Positions 1 through 5,925 of a DNA stretch of 10,989 nt are shown here, piece after piece. Made by a program: the position numbers and the translations under genes. The stretch is taken from assembly GCA_024644125.1 (NCBI GenBank), contig JAHELQ010000109.1:1-10989 (forward strand), in the 5' to 3' direction. Origin of the DNA: Candidatus Aminicenantota bacterium. GTDB taxonomy: Bacteria; Acidobacteriota; Aminicenantia; UBA2199. The notes beneath the pieces are model-generated. The model did no database searches. It was not told the DNA's origin and saw nothing but the letters and a program-made list of their open reading frames with translations. Each line of letters opens with the position of its first letter. Positions within the stretch are counted from its first letter, which is position 1.

Positions 1-268
1 GATGGATGTGGACATGGTCATCGTGGCGGTGGGCGCCGGGCCGAACCCCGTTTTGTTCAGTAGTTGTCCGGAATTGGAGCGAACGAGTAAAGGCTACATT
101 CAGGCGCGCGATGAACAGGGACGCACCAGTATCCCGCGGGTGTGGGCCGGAGGGGATATCGTCACCGGATCCGCCACCGTGATCCTGGCAATGGGTGCGG
201 CGCGCAAGTCTGCCAATGATATGCACACATTTTTAATGGAGGGTAAACAGGCCGAAGCTATTTGGTGA
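1..268 (+). CDS. gltA: Glutamate synthase small-subunit-like oxidoreductase, C-terminal part (GltA type)
   Basis: Only the last ~88 codons are in the window; the 5' end lies upstream, so the first ATG seen is probably internal. The visible part is the C-terminal half of the pyridine-nucleotide/FAD domain: VAVGAGPNP, then SIPRVWAGGDIVTGSATVILAMG, the conserved segment that closes over the flavin in the glutamate synthase beta-subunit family. ATVILAMG after GGDIV fits the free-standing, homotetrameric GltA/NfnL-like branch better than E. coli-type GltD, which usually has a different sequence there. Such enzymes make glutamate from 2-oxoglutarate and glutamine with NAD(P)H in the cytoplasm, or act as the flavin subunit of NfnAB or sulfide dehydrogenase. 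A fragment cannot separate these. The stop codon TGA (266-268) lies inside the 3' end of the convergent dinB gene, an 11-nt overlap. The gene symbol is tentative. Confidence 0.8.
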   Translation, partial: MDVDMVIVAVGAGPNPVLFSSCPELERTSKGYIQARDEQGRTSIPRVWAGGDIVTGSATVILAMGAARKSANDMHTFLMEGKQAEAIW

Positions 269-1445
269 GAGAGGCGGTTTTCAAGACAATTCCCTCTTTC
301 TCCCGGGGGTATAAATCCTCCAGCATCATGGCCCGGGCCGTGGAAATGGAGGAAAACCCGTATTTTTCTTTAATCTCCCGGATACCGGCGCCCAGTTTTT
401 CTCCTTTGATGGAAACAAAGGGCAGGAGATCGCGCTCCTGGGTGATGTCCTCCACTTTGACCCCCACCAGCCGGAGAGGAAGTTTCCGTTTTTTCACCAG
501 GGCCTCGAGCAGGCCCTGCGCCACACGCCACATCTCCGCGTAGGAGAAAGTGGGGAAATCAAGCGCCGCCCGTTTGGTAAAGGTGGAAAAATCGCTAAAC
601 CGGACCTTCACCTCCAGCCGCCCGGCAAAGAGGCGATGATCCGCCAGATACACCGACAACCGGTCCAGCAGATAGGATAAATGCGCCATCAACAGATCTC
701 GGTTGGCGAGATCGCGGGGAAACGTGGTCTCCCGGCTGAAACTCCTGCTGGCGGGCTCCCGCTTTTGGGGATACTTGCCGGAAGAATAGAGATGGGGCGC
801 GATCACCCGCTTCCAGATGGCGGGGTATTTTTTTTCCAGCTCCCACACCCGCCGGATCCCCATTCCCTGCAAAATCAGCAATGTATGGGGACCGATGCCG
901 GGGATCTTCTCCAGCGACAATTGAGACAAAAAATCCCGTTCCTGCCCCACAAAAAACAGCCCGCCCGGTTTGGCGGCTTCCGTGGCCAGTTTCGCCCCCA
1001 ATTTGGAAAAGCCGAGGCCCGCCGACACTTTTAAGCCGATGGTTCGCTCCGCAGTCTGCTTTATTTTTTGCGCCATATCATAAACCGACGGGTACAGGTA
1101 ACTCATACCGCTCAGATCCATGTACGCCTCGTCCACCGACATCTCGTCCACCCGGGGGGAAAATTGCCGCAAACAATCGAAAAAACACCGGGAAATACGG
1201 CTGTAGACATGGTACCGCCCACGTAAAAAAATACCGTGGGGACATTTCTTTCCGGCGGTCCGTAGCGGCATCCCCGAATGGACGCCATACCTGCGGGCCT
1301 CGTACGACGCGGTGCACACCACCCCCCGCTCGTCCGGCATACCGCCCACGATCACCGGCTTGCCTTTGAGGGACGGATCAAGCATCACCTCCACCGCGGC
1401 GAAGAAAGCGTCGATATCGATGTGCAGCACAACCGGGGGACTCAT
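258..1445 (-). CDS. dinB: DNA polymerase IV (Y-family translesion polymerase)
   Basis: A 395-residue protein, somewhat longer than E. coli Pol IV (351). It copies damaged templates, usually with low fidelity, when induced by DNA damage. Catalytic carboxylates are present: D10 in HIDIDAFFAAVE and D105/E106 in SVDEAYMD; F15 is the steric-gate position. YEARRYGV (49-56) is the conserved nucleotide-contact region. The palm/fingers are followed by a thumb helix-hairpin-helix KIPGIGPHT (180-188) and a little-finger domain (about 240-340). The usual NK-[FL]-AK signature reads GFSKLGAKLATEAAKPGG (144-162), so the Asn is replaced. At the usual place of a QLxLF-type sliding-clamp motif there is DLLPF (339-343), a poor match. 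The start is chosen because its ATG overlaps the lexA stop as ATGA. The frame stays open 95 codons upstream, but that extension only shadows lexA. It lies in an operon with lexA and is presumably SOS-induced. Confidence 0.95.
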   Translation of the reverse strand: MSPPVVLHIDIDAFFAAVEVMLDPSLKGKPVIVGGMPDERGVVCTASYEARRYGVHSGMPLRTAGKKCPHGIFLRGRYHVYSRISRCFFDCLRQFSPRVDEMSVDEAYMDLSGMSYLYPSVYDMAQKIKQTAERTIGLKVSAGLGFSKLGAKLATEAAKPGGLFFVGQERDFLSQLSLEKIPGIGPHTLLILQGMGIRRVWELEKKYPAIWKRVIAPHLYSSGKYPQKREPASRSFSRETTFPRDLANRDLLMAHLSYLLDRLSVYLADHRLFAGRLEVKVRFSDFSTFTKRAALDFPTFSYAEMWRVAQGLLEALVKKRKLPLRLVGVKVEDITQERDLLPFVSIKGEKLGAGIREIKEKYGFSSISTARAMMLEDLYPREKEGIVLKTASLTK

Positions 1446-2017
1446 CGGTACCTGCGCAGAACGCCGATGACTTTGCCCACCAATCTGAATGGATCGTAAA
1501 TAGGCTCGTATTCCGGATTTTCCGGAACCAACCAATAACGTTCCGGTCCTTTCCTGAGCCGTTTTAACGTAATAGAGGAATCCGCCAACAACGCCACCAC
1601 CATTTCGCCGGCCTGGGCTTCGGGCGTGCGCTTGACGATGACCACATCGCCCTCCTGGATATAGGCGTCTTTCATACTGTCGCCCTGCACCCGGAACGCC
1701 AGCACATCGCCATCCTTCTCCACCATCCATTCGGGAAGCTCCACCTCCTCGCCCAACGACGAGAACACTTCGAGGGGAGAACCGGCGGGAACGATTCCCA
1801 TCAATGGAATCGTGAAGAAATCCGGCGTCAATTCCCAGGAGTTTTTAATCCTCTTGAGATAGCCCTTTTCGTACAAACGGTAAAGATACGCGTGCACAGT
1901 GGCGGGCGACGAGAGTCCCGTCTCTTCCCCGATTTCCCGGACAGCGGGGAAATAACCTCCCCGCCGCACCATCCGCTTCAACCGGTCTAAAAATTCTTTT
2001 TGCTTTTTCGTCAGCAT
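1442..2017 (-). CDS. lexA: LexA SOS repressor
   Basis: A 191-residue repressor that shuts off DNA-damage genes until RecA filaments trigger its self-cleavage. The N-terminal winged helix (1-65) starts LTKKQKEFLDRL; its recognition-helix region reads SSPATVHAYLYRLYEKGYLKR, in the style of Gram-positive LexA (xSTVHxHL) rather than proteobacterial forms. The cleavage site is Ala78-Gly79 in VPAGSPLE. The catalytic Ser114 lies in QGDSMKDAYI and the general-base Lys152 in SSITLKRL, so the S24 peptidase domain is intact. The length is slightly below E. coli LexA (202). A GAGG ribosome-binding element sits 7 nt before the ATG. Upstream are a TTGACA-17-TATATT promoter and a GAAC-N7-GAAC direct repeat, consistent with autoregulation. 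The gene is translationally coupled to dinB by a 4-nt overlap. Confidence 0.96.
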   Translation of the reverse strand: MLTKKQKEFLDRLKRMVRRGGYFPAVREIGEETGLSSPATVHAYLYRLYEKGYLKRIKNSWELTPDFFTIPLMGIVPAGSPLEVFSSLGEEVELPEWMVEKDGDVLAFRVQGDSMKDAYIQEGDVVIVKRTPEAQAGEMVVALLADSSITLKRLRKGPERYWLVPENPEYEPIYDPFRLVGKVIGVLRRYR

Positions 2018-2019
2018 CA

Positions 2020-2036
2020 GTTCGCCTCACGTTCGC
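2020..2036 (-). promoter_or_regulatory. Candidate LexA operator, direct repeat GAAC-N7-GAAC
   Basis: Two copies of GCGAAC on the minus strand (2031-2036 and 2020-2025) are spaced exactly 11 bp, one helical turn, giving GAAC-N7-GAAC (2020-2034). The repeat lies from the predicted transcription start through the ribosome-binding site, where bound repressor would block the promoter. GTTC-N7-GTTC direct repeats are the known LexA box of Alphaproteobacteria; Gram-positive LexA uses the inverted GAAC-N4-GTTC. Assignment to LexA is inferred from position and half-site. Confidence 0.6.
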
Positions 2037-2040
2037 TTAC

Positions 2041-2069
2041 AATATAATATGTTTCCCGCCGTTTGTCAA
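2041..2069 (-). promoter_or_regulatory. lexA-dinB promoter (sigma70-like)
   Basis: On the minus strand, TTGACA (2064-2069) is followed by a 17-nt spacer and TATATT (2041-2046). The -35 is perfect, the spacing ideal and the -10 matches 5 of 6 positions. Predicted transcription start is near 2034, about 17 nt before the lexA ATG. The match is seen directly; the start point is inferred. Confidence 0.75.
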
Positions 2070-2071
2070 CC

Positions 2072-2090
2072 AAAAAAAGCGGGAGGCGCC
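2072..2090 (-). terminator. Weak possible terminator of the coiled-coil gene
   Basis: Just past the coiled-coil gene's stop codon the minus strand has a GC-rich stretch (CGGCGCCTCCCG, only a 3-bp CGG/CCG stem) followed by seven T residues (2072-2078). The T run is convincing but the stem is poor. It would separate this gene from the lexA promoter, whose -35 starts 2 nt further on. Confidence 0.3.
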
Positions 2091-2091
2091 G

Positions 2092-3096
2092 TCAAGCTTC
2101 AGAATTTTCAGACTGATCGACCGTCAACCGTCCCTGGAGTTTTGCCAATACCGCGTCCACCGCGTCGATTTCCCCGTAAACCGGAGCCAGGGATTCATGT
2201 TCGTTCCGGTTTTCCAGCAATTGGCGACCGGTCTTTTGATGCGACAGATCCAGTTCCTTGCGGATGCCCACCAACTTAACGTTCAGGGAGCGGCCGTTTT
2301 CCTCCAACCGTTTGAGCGATTCCTCCCATTGCCCCTTTTGGGCTTTGAACACCTCTCTGGCTTCCCCGATGCGGGCATCCAGATCGTTGATGCGAGGTTC
2401 GATTCCGGTGATTTTTTCCTTGACCGCGGTAGCCTTTTCCATAAGTGCGATCATCGATTCGTCGCCGGCGCGTATCTCATCTTCGAAGCTCTGGATGCGC
2501 CGTAGCGCTTCGCTCCGCTTCTGCTCTTTTTCGATATTGGAGAGATCCACATCCGCCTCCACCATATCGAGATGTTCGCGGGTTTTCATGATATCTTTCT
2601 CAGTCTTGATTTTGGTCTTCTCGATATTTTTGATTTCCTTATCCACACCGTGAAGTTCTTTCTCCAGTTCTTTGTGCTGGTCTTCCAGAGGTTTCAATTC
2701 GGATTCGAGGCCGGCGATGCGTTCATCCGCCTGCTTCTTGTCCGCTTCCCACTCCTGGCGCCCTTTTTGAATATCGGCATCCAGGGCTTTGAGCTTTTGT
2801 AAAGCCTCGGCCTCCTCCGCCGCCAACTTCCGTGTCTCTTCCAACTGGGATTCGATCGATGGAGCTGATACGCCATTATCCCAGGCGGTTTTCCCGAGTT
2901 TTTTTATAAGTTCCTCTTTTTTCTGGTTTTCTTTCTGTATTTGGGACTTGATCTTGGCGATCCGGATTTTCCTCCGTACCCAACCGAACATGCCCGCTAT
3001 CCCCCCGCGAATCCCCTTGTCCCTGACCAGGATCAACGCAGCCAATAAAACAATCACTACCACCATCAACCAAAATAACCACACCGGTAAAGTCAT
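2092..3096 (-). CDS. Membrane-anchored coiled-coil protein of unknown function
   Basis: A 334-residue protein I cannot assign to a named family. One hydrophobic segment at residues 4-24 (PVWLFWLMVVVIVLLAALILV) is followed by basic residues (RDKGIR, RRKIRIAKIK), so the N-terminus is probably outside and the rest cytoplasmic. A short motif KLGKTAWDNGV (66-76) precedes a long charged heptad-rich region (about 80-300; for example LESELKPLEDQHKELEKEL), a predicted coiled coil. The C-terminal tail is acidic. The ATG at 3096 is preferred over one 16 codons upstream because AGGAGG lies 6 nt before it and it places the membrane segment at the very N-terminus. The gene is transcribed toward lexA but is separated from it by the lexA promoter. 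It could be a cell-envelope or division scaffold; nothing in the sequence decides this. Confidence 0.85.
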   Translation of the reverse strand: MTLPVWLFWLMVVVIVLLAALILVRDKGIRGGIAGMFGWVRRKIRIAKIKSQIQKENQKKEELIKKLGKTAWDNGVSAPSIESQLEETRKLAAEEAEALQKLKALDADIQKGRQEWEADKKQADERIAGLESELKPLEDQHKELEKELHGVDKEIKNIEKTKIKTEKDIMKTREHLDMVEADVDLSNIEKEQKRSEALRRIQSFEDEIRAGDESMIALMEKATAVKEKITGIEPRINDLDARIGEAREVFKAQKGQWEESLKRLEENGRSLNVKLVGIRKELDLSHQKTGRQLLENRNEHESLAPVYGEIDAVDAVLAKLQGRLTVDQSENSEA

Positions 3097-3192
3097 CTGC
3101 TTCCTCCTGAAATAATTATATAGAAATTTCGTTAAATTTTCCAATAAATTGTGTAAAATTTTAAATATTCATGGTAAAAATTTTCTTGAATT

Positions 3193-3220
3193 TTGAGATT
3201 ATTTCATTTACTATCATATT
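3193..3220 (+). promoter_or_regulatory. Possible promoter of the outer-membrane protein gene
   Basis: In the strongly AT-rich spacer between divergent genes, TTGAGA (3193-3198) and CATATT (3215-3220) are 16 nt apart. They match the sigma70 consensus at 5 of 6 and 4 of 6 positions. In DNA this AT-rich, chance matches are common. Confidence 0.35.
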
Positions 3221-3242
3221 TGATGTTAAGAGGAACGAACAT

Positions 3243-3875
3243 ATGAAAAAAACACTAATCTCAACAATTTGCCTGTTGATCGCCTTTCCGGTAATGGCCT
3301 CCCAGAGCTCCAACGTCACTTATTTCTCTCCCCATAGTCTGTATGTGTACACAATGGGCTCATGGTTTTTCGACCTGCCGTACGTTGATTATTGCGGAAA
3401 TGGAAATATCGACGACTTCAACCCTCTGGTGGGAGTGGGTTACACCATCGTGAACTTCAACCGCGCATTCCTCATGAACCTGGAATTCGATTATGTCCGC
3501 AACCAAACCCCCTCGTGCGATTACGCCGGCATGAACCGGCTCGAGTATTATTCGTTCATGCTCAATCTGGAATACCTCTTCGGCCGCCGCCTGCCCCTCA
3601 GCCTCTATGTCGGTACCGGCGGCGCGTTGTTATACGACCGGGCCCCCTACGCCTACTCGGACGACACGTTTTGCTTTGTGTCCAGTCTGGGTTTGAAGGT
3701 CTCACTCAGCAGGAAATTGAAATTCCGGTTCGACATCCGTCATTACTTCGACAGCGACAACGGGCTCGATTATCTCTACCTGGACGAATGGGGCGACATT
3801 ATCATCGGCATCGATTCGGACTACAACTATTCATACGGATCCGCCCTATCGGCCGGCCTGGAGTTCCATTTTTAG
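3243..3875 (+). CDS. Predicted outer-membrane beta-barrel protein
   Basis: A 210-residue exported protein, family not recognised. A Sec signal peptide occupies residues 1-19 (MKKTLISTICLLIAFPVMA, cleavage before SQ). The mature part alternates polar and hydrophobic/aromatic residues in strand-like runs (PLVGVGYTIV, RAFLMNLEFDYV, YYSFMLNLEYLF, PLSLYVGTGGALL, SSLGLKVSLS, KLKFRFDIRHYF, SALSAGLEFHF), consistent with about eight strands. It ends in Phe, the usual C-terminal residue recognised by the BAM machinery. Acidic, Tyr- and Asn-rich loops lie between strands; three Cys (51, 92, 144) are in loop or strand-edge positions. The ATG at 3243 is chosen over one 24 codons upstream because AGGA lies just before it and the signal peptide begins there. 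It probably resembles small OmpW/OmpX-like barrels in fold only; its ligand is unknown. Confidence 0.85.
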   Translation: MKKTLISTICLLIAFPVMASQSSNVTYFSPHSLYVYTMGSWFFDLPYVDYCGNGNIDDFNPLVGVGYTIVNFNRAFLMNLEFDYVRNQTPSCDYAGMNRLEYYSFMLNLEYLFGRRLPLSLYVGTGGALLYDRAPYAYSDDTFCFVSSLGLKVSLSRKLKFRFDIRHYFDSDNGLDYLYLDEWGDIIIGIDSDYNYSYGSALSAGLEFHF

Positions 3876-3883
3876 CATCCCTG

Positions 3884-4183
3884 TCACCGGTTGATGTAAA
3901 ATAGCGCGATCAACGCCAGAACGAAGAATAGCGCTATCATCCCGTATTTGGTGCGGTCCAGCCGGAATTTCAAATAAGCCTGTTCGTCCAGAAAATAGAT
4001 CCTGTCGCCGCCCCTGACAATGATTCCCTTCGCCGTCAACTTGCGCAACACAGCCGATTGGCCGACGCCAATCTCCTGGAAAGATTTGGCGAAATCCACC
4101 GTGCAAGCGGCGTTCTCACGGAATTTTCGGATAATGCTCCGTTCCAATTTGAAATTCTCGATCACTCGTTTAATTCCCAACAT
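3884..4183 (-). CDS. Small winged-helix-like protein with C-terminal membrane span
   Basis: A 99-residue protein, not recognised. Residues about 5-70 look like a small winged helix: helices around FKLERSIIRKFRENA and TVDFAKSFQEIG, a possible recognition helix GQSAVLRKLTAKGIIV (41-56), then a wing-like hairpin GGDRIYFLDEQ. A basic linker (KFRLDRTK) leads to a single hydrophobic span at 80-97 (YGMIALFFVLALIALFYI) that nearly ends the protein. If right, this is a tail-anchored protein holding a DNA-binding-like domain in the cytoplasm. AAGGA lies 8 nt before the ATG. The gene is convergent with the outer-membrane protein gene (8 nt between stops). The domain is inferred from residue pattern only; it may instead be a protein-interaction winged helix. 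Confidence 0.75.
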   Translation of the reverse strand: MLGIKRVIENFKLERSIIRKFRENAACTVDFAKSFQEIGVGQSAVLRKLTAKGIIVRGGDRIYFLDEQAYLKFRLDRTKYGMIALFFVLALIALFYINR

Positions 4184-4229
4184 TCTACATTCCTTCAGTT
4201 CACATCAATTTCGCAAACACGCAGACACT

Positions 4230-4257
4230 ATTTTACACCAAAACCGCCGGGAAACAA
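4230..4257 (-). promoter_or_regulatory. Weak possible promoter of the winged-helix/membrane gene
   Basis: On the minus strand TAAAAT (4230-4235) is a good -10, preceded after 16 nt by TTGTTT (4252-4257), which keeps only TTG of the -35. The -35 overlaps the T-rich tail of the protease terminator. Predicted start is near 4223, about 40 nt before the ATG. Confidence 0.3.
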
Positions 4258-4295
4258 AACAAGGGACAGACCCCACTCTCAGCCGGGCCTGTCCC
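4252..4295 (-). terminator. Rho-independent terminator of the secreted protease gene
   Basis: Read on the minus strand, GGGACAG (4289-4295) pairs with CTGTCCC (4263-4269). After one mismatch, three more G-C pairs close an 11-nt loop (4274-4284). The stem is followed by TTGTTTTGTTT (4252-4262). It lies 25 nt after the protease stop codon. There is no T run on the other strand, so it acts in one direction. The sequence GGGACAGACCCC also resembles a dispersed repeat (see findings). Confidence 0.7.
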
Positions 4296-4320
4296 AGGAA
4301 TTCTGAATATTGGACTCAGG

Positions 4321-5787
4321 TTATTTCACGTAAACCGACGCGACGCCGGAACAAGCCTCGCCGTAGAGATTGTAGGCGCACACTTTGTAATAATAGGTGA
4401 ATCCCGCCTGGACTGTGGTGTCATTGTATGTGGCGATATTGTATCCCACCGTATCCAGAGGATCGAAATTCACCCCGTCGGTCCCACGATAAATATGGAA
4501 GCCGGTTTCGTTGTTGGAATTGTCGGTCCAGGTTAACACCACTTTGGCCTTGCCTTTGGCTTTGGCGGTCAAACCGCTGGGCGCCAGCGGGGGATCTTCG
4601 CTGCCGCCGCCGATGGCGTCATCGGGAAGCGCGGAGCCTAAATCGGCGATAATGGAAGGTATCGGAAGACCGCGATTGGGGCAGGCGGCGCAATGATGCA
4701 ACGCCACAATCAGATGATCTTCATAAGCCAAAACCGGAGAGCCGGAGCTTCCACCGGCTGTATCGGCGAAATATCCAATATCTCCGGGACCTCCTATGCA
4801 CGGCGTCTCGTCGGTACTGTAAATTTCACAATAACCGGACTCGTCATGGGAATCGGTGCTGTACACAGCCAACTGCTTACCATACGCTCCCGGATATTGC
4901 GGAATGTAGATGCGTTCATCGATAACGGGCAACGAACTGCGGAACTGCAAATAACCGTACGTGGACACCACATTGGAAGGCAACAACACCAGGGCGTAGT
5001 CGAGATCGTAATCGGACCCTTCCAACGAACCGGAACTGGCCTCCACGACACCGGGACAGGCGAGCCAACCGGTGCAATCGGTTGAGCACGTGGCGCCCTC
5101 CGCCATGAATTCAAAATCGGTGTTGTCGGCGTCCGACTGGCTGCCGATACAATGGTAATTGGTCATTACATGCCCTTCGCTTCCCAACAAAAATCCGGTG
5201 CACGCGGAATTCCCATTGATCAACAACCGGGCTACGGCACGTGCCTTTTCATACATGGCGGTACCGGAGTAACACGGCGCCCACTCTTTGTCGTCTGTGC
5301 CGCAAACAGATTCGAGTTCTACATCGCCTTCCAGTTGCCCGAAGGCTTCATCGAGAATTTCCGGCTCAAAGCCCCGGACCCATTTGTCGATGGCAAATCC
5401 CCATCCGCCTTTGGGATTTTTTCCATAGAGTCTGACAATCGCAGTGTCGCCTGGAATATGGGTGGCCCAGAACGCGCTCAAGACCGCGCCGCCGCCGCGC
5501 ACCTCTTTTCCTTTGTCTTTGTAGGCATAAGAGAATCTGCCGTCGGGGCTGGATACCAGAAGCACATCCCCAGGCGCCAGATCAAAATTGGTGAAATGCA
5601 GAGCGATGTACCCCGCGTTGGGCCAGTGAAACACTTTCTCCACCACCAGCCCGACTCCGCCGCGATACGGATGCGCCGTATCGAAGCGTTCATTCACGAC
5701 CTCCCCCACCGTCACCTTGGCCAGGCCGGCGGACACACAAATACATACCAGGAAAACAATGCCCATCAGGATAGACAGTTTTCTCAT
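4321..5787 (-). CDS. Secreted trypsin-fold serine protease with CUB-like and FN3 domains
   Basis: A 488-residue exported S1-type endopeptidase. Signal peptide: residues 1-23 (ends VSAGLA). Residues 25-140 look like a CUB-like beta-sandwich (YIALHFTNFDLAPGDVLLVS, then FWATHIPGDTAIVRLYG), a module that often precedes trypsin-like domains in exported bacterial proteins. The catalytic domain (about 160-390) has an intact triad: His212 (MTNYHC), Asp263 (YDLDYALV) and Ser348 (GGSSGSP). About eleven Cys lie between 162 and 369, including His-Cys at the active site, suggesting several disulfides outside the cytoplasm. A fibronectin type III domain closes the protein (401-488; VVLTWTDNSNNETGFHIYRG), with its own Cys470/Cys479 pair. 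AAAGGAGG lies 5 nt before the ATG. It has its own strong promoter and terminator, so it is probably monocistronic. The layout recalls lysyl endopeptidases, but the cleavage preference is not evident from the sequence. Confidence 0.92.
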   Translation of the reverse strand: MRKLSILMGIVFLVCICVSAGLAKVTVGEVVNERFDTAHPYRGGVGLVVEKVFHWPNAGYIALHFTNFDLAPGDVLLVSSPDGRFSYAYKDKGKEVRGGGAVLSAFWATHIPGDTAIVRLYGKNPKGGWGFAIDKWVRGFEPEILDEAFGQLEGDVELESVCGTDDKEWAPCYSGTAMYEKARAVARLLINGNSACTGFLLGSEGHVMTNYHCIGSQSDADNTDFEFMAEGATCSTDCTGWLACPGVVEASSGSLEGSDYDLDYALVLLPSNVVSTYGYLQFRSSLPVIDERIYIPQYPGAYGKQLAVYSTDSHDESGYCEIYSTDETPCIGGPGDIGYFADTAGGSSGSPVLAYEDHLIVALHHCAACPNRGLPIPSIIADLGSALPDDAIGGGSEDPPLAPSGLTAKAKGKAKVVLTWTDNSNNETGFHIYRGTDGVNFDPLDTVGYNIATYNDTTVQAGFTYYYKVCAYNLYGEACSGVASVYVK

Positions 5788-5802
5788 CGTTCCCTCCTTT
5801 AT

Positions 5803-5844
5803 TTAAATGGATGTATTGAAATCTCCTTTCATGTCGGCAATCAT
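5803..5844 (-). CDS. Possible 13-residue leader peptide upstream of the protease
   Basis: Inside the predicted 5' leader of the protease transcript, a short frame encodes MIADMKGDFNTSI and ends with TAA 15 nt before the protease ATG. A GGTGGAG element sits 7 nt before its ATG, a plausible ribosome site. The downstream spacer carries the protease SD. No run of one regulatory codon is seen, so classic amino-acid attenuation is not supported. It could tune translation of the protease or be chance. Confidence 0.35.
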   Translation of the reverse strand: MIADMKGDFNTSI

Positions 5845-5877
5845 TCTCATCTCCACCTTATTTCAGCGTTTACCAAC

Positions 5878-5905
5878 ATGATAGCAGGGTCACGATGCCT
5901 GTCAA
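5878..5905 (-). promoter_or_regulatory. Promoter of the secreted protease gene (sigma70-like)
   Basis: On the minus strand a perfect TTGACA (5900-5905), a 16-nt spacer and TATCAT (5878-5883, 5 of 6) lie 20 nt after the S9 peptidase stop. Predicted start is near 5871, giving a leader of about 84 nt. This argues that the protease is transcribed independently of the S9 gene. Confidence 0.7.
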
Positions 5906-5925
5906 TCCATCAAAAGTAGTATTTT

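Noticed and set aside
681..1369. Long plus-strand reading frames opposite dinB
   Set aside because: They are Pro/Arg/His-rich shadows of the minus-strand gene, without SD sites or recognisable domains.
1446..1730. N-terminal extension of the dinB frame upstream of its ATG
   Set aside because: It lies wholly inside lexA in another frame, reads as low-complexity Arg/Gly-rich sequence and has no family resemblance; the ATGA overlap gives the proper Pol IV N-terminus.
3115..3120. TATAAT on the minus strand as promoter of the coiled-coil gene
   Set aside because: The predicted transcript would start inside its own SD, and the -35 (TGGAAA at 17 nt) is weak; probably chance in AT-rich DNA.
3097..3144. 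Longer start for the coiled-coil protein (16 extra residues)
   Set aside because: AGGAGG 6 nt before the ATG at 3096 and the position of the membrane span favour the shorter form.
3171..3242. Longer start for the outer-membrane protein (24 extra residues)
   Set aside because: It would bury the signal peptide; AGGA and MKKTL at 3243 mark the start, and the upstream part is AT-rich spacer.
5850..5879. Second leader ORF (MLVNAEIRWR) ahead of the protease
   Set aside because: Its ATG overlaps the promoter -10, so it would not be in the transcript.
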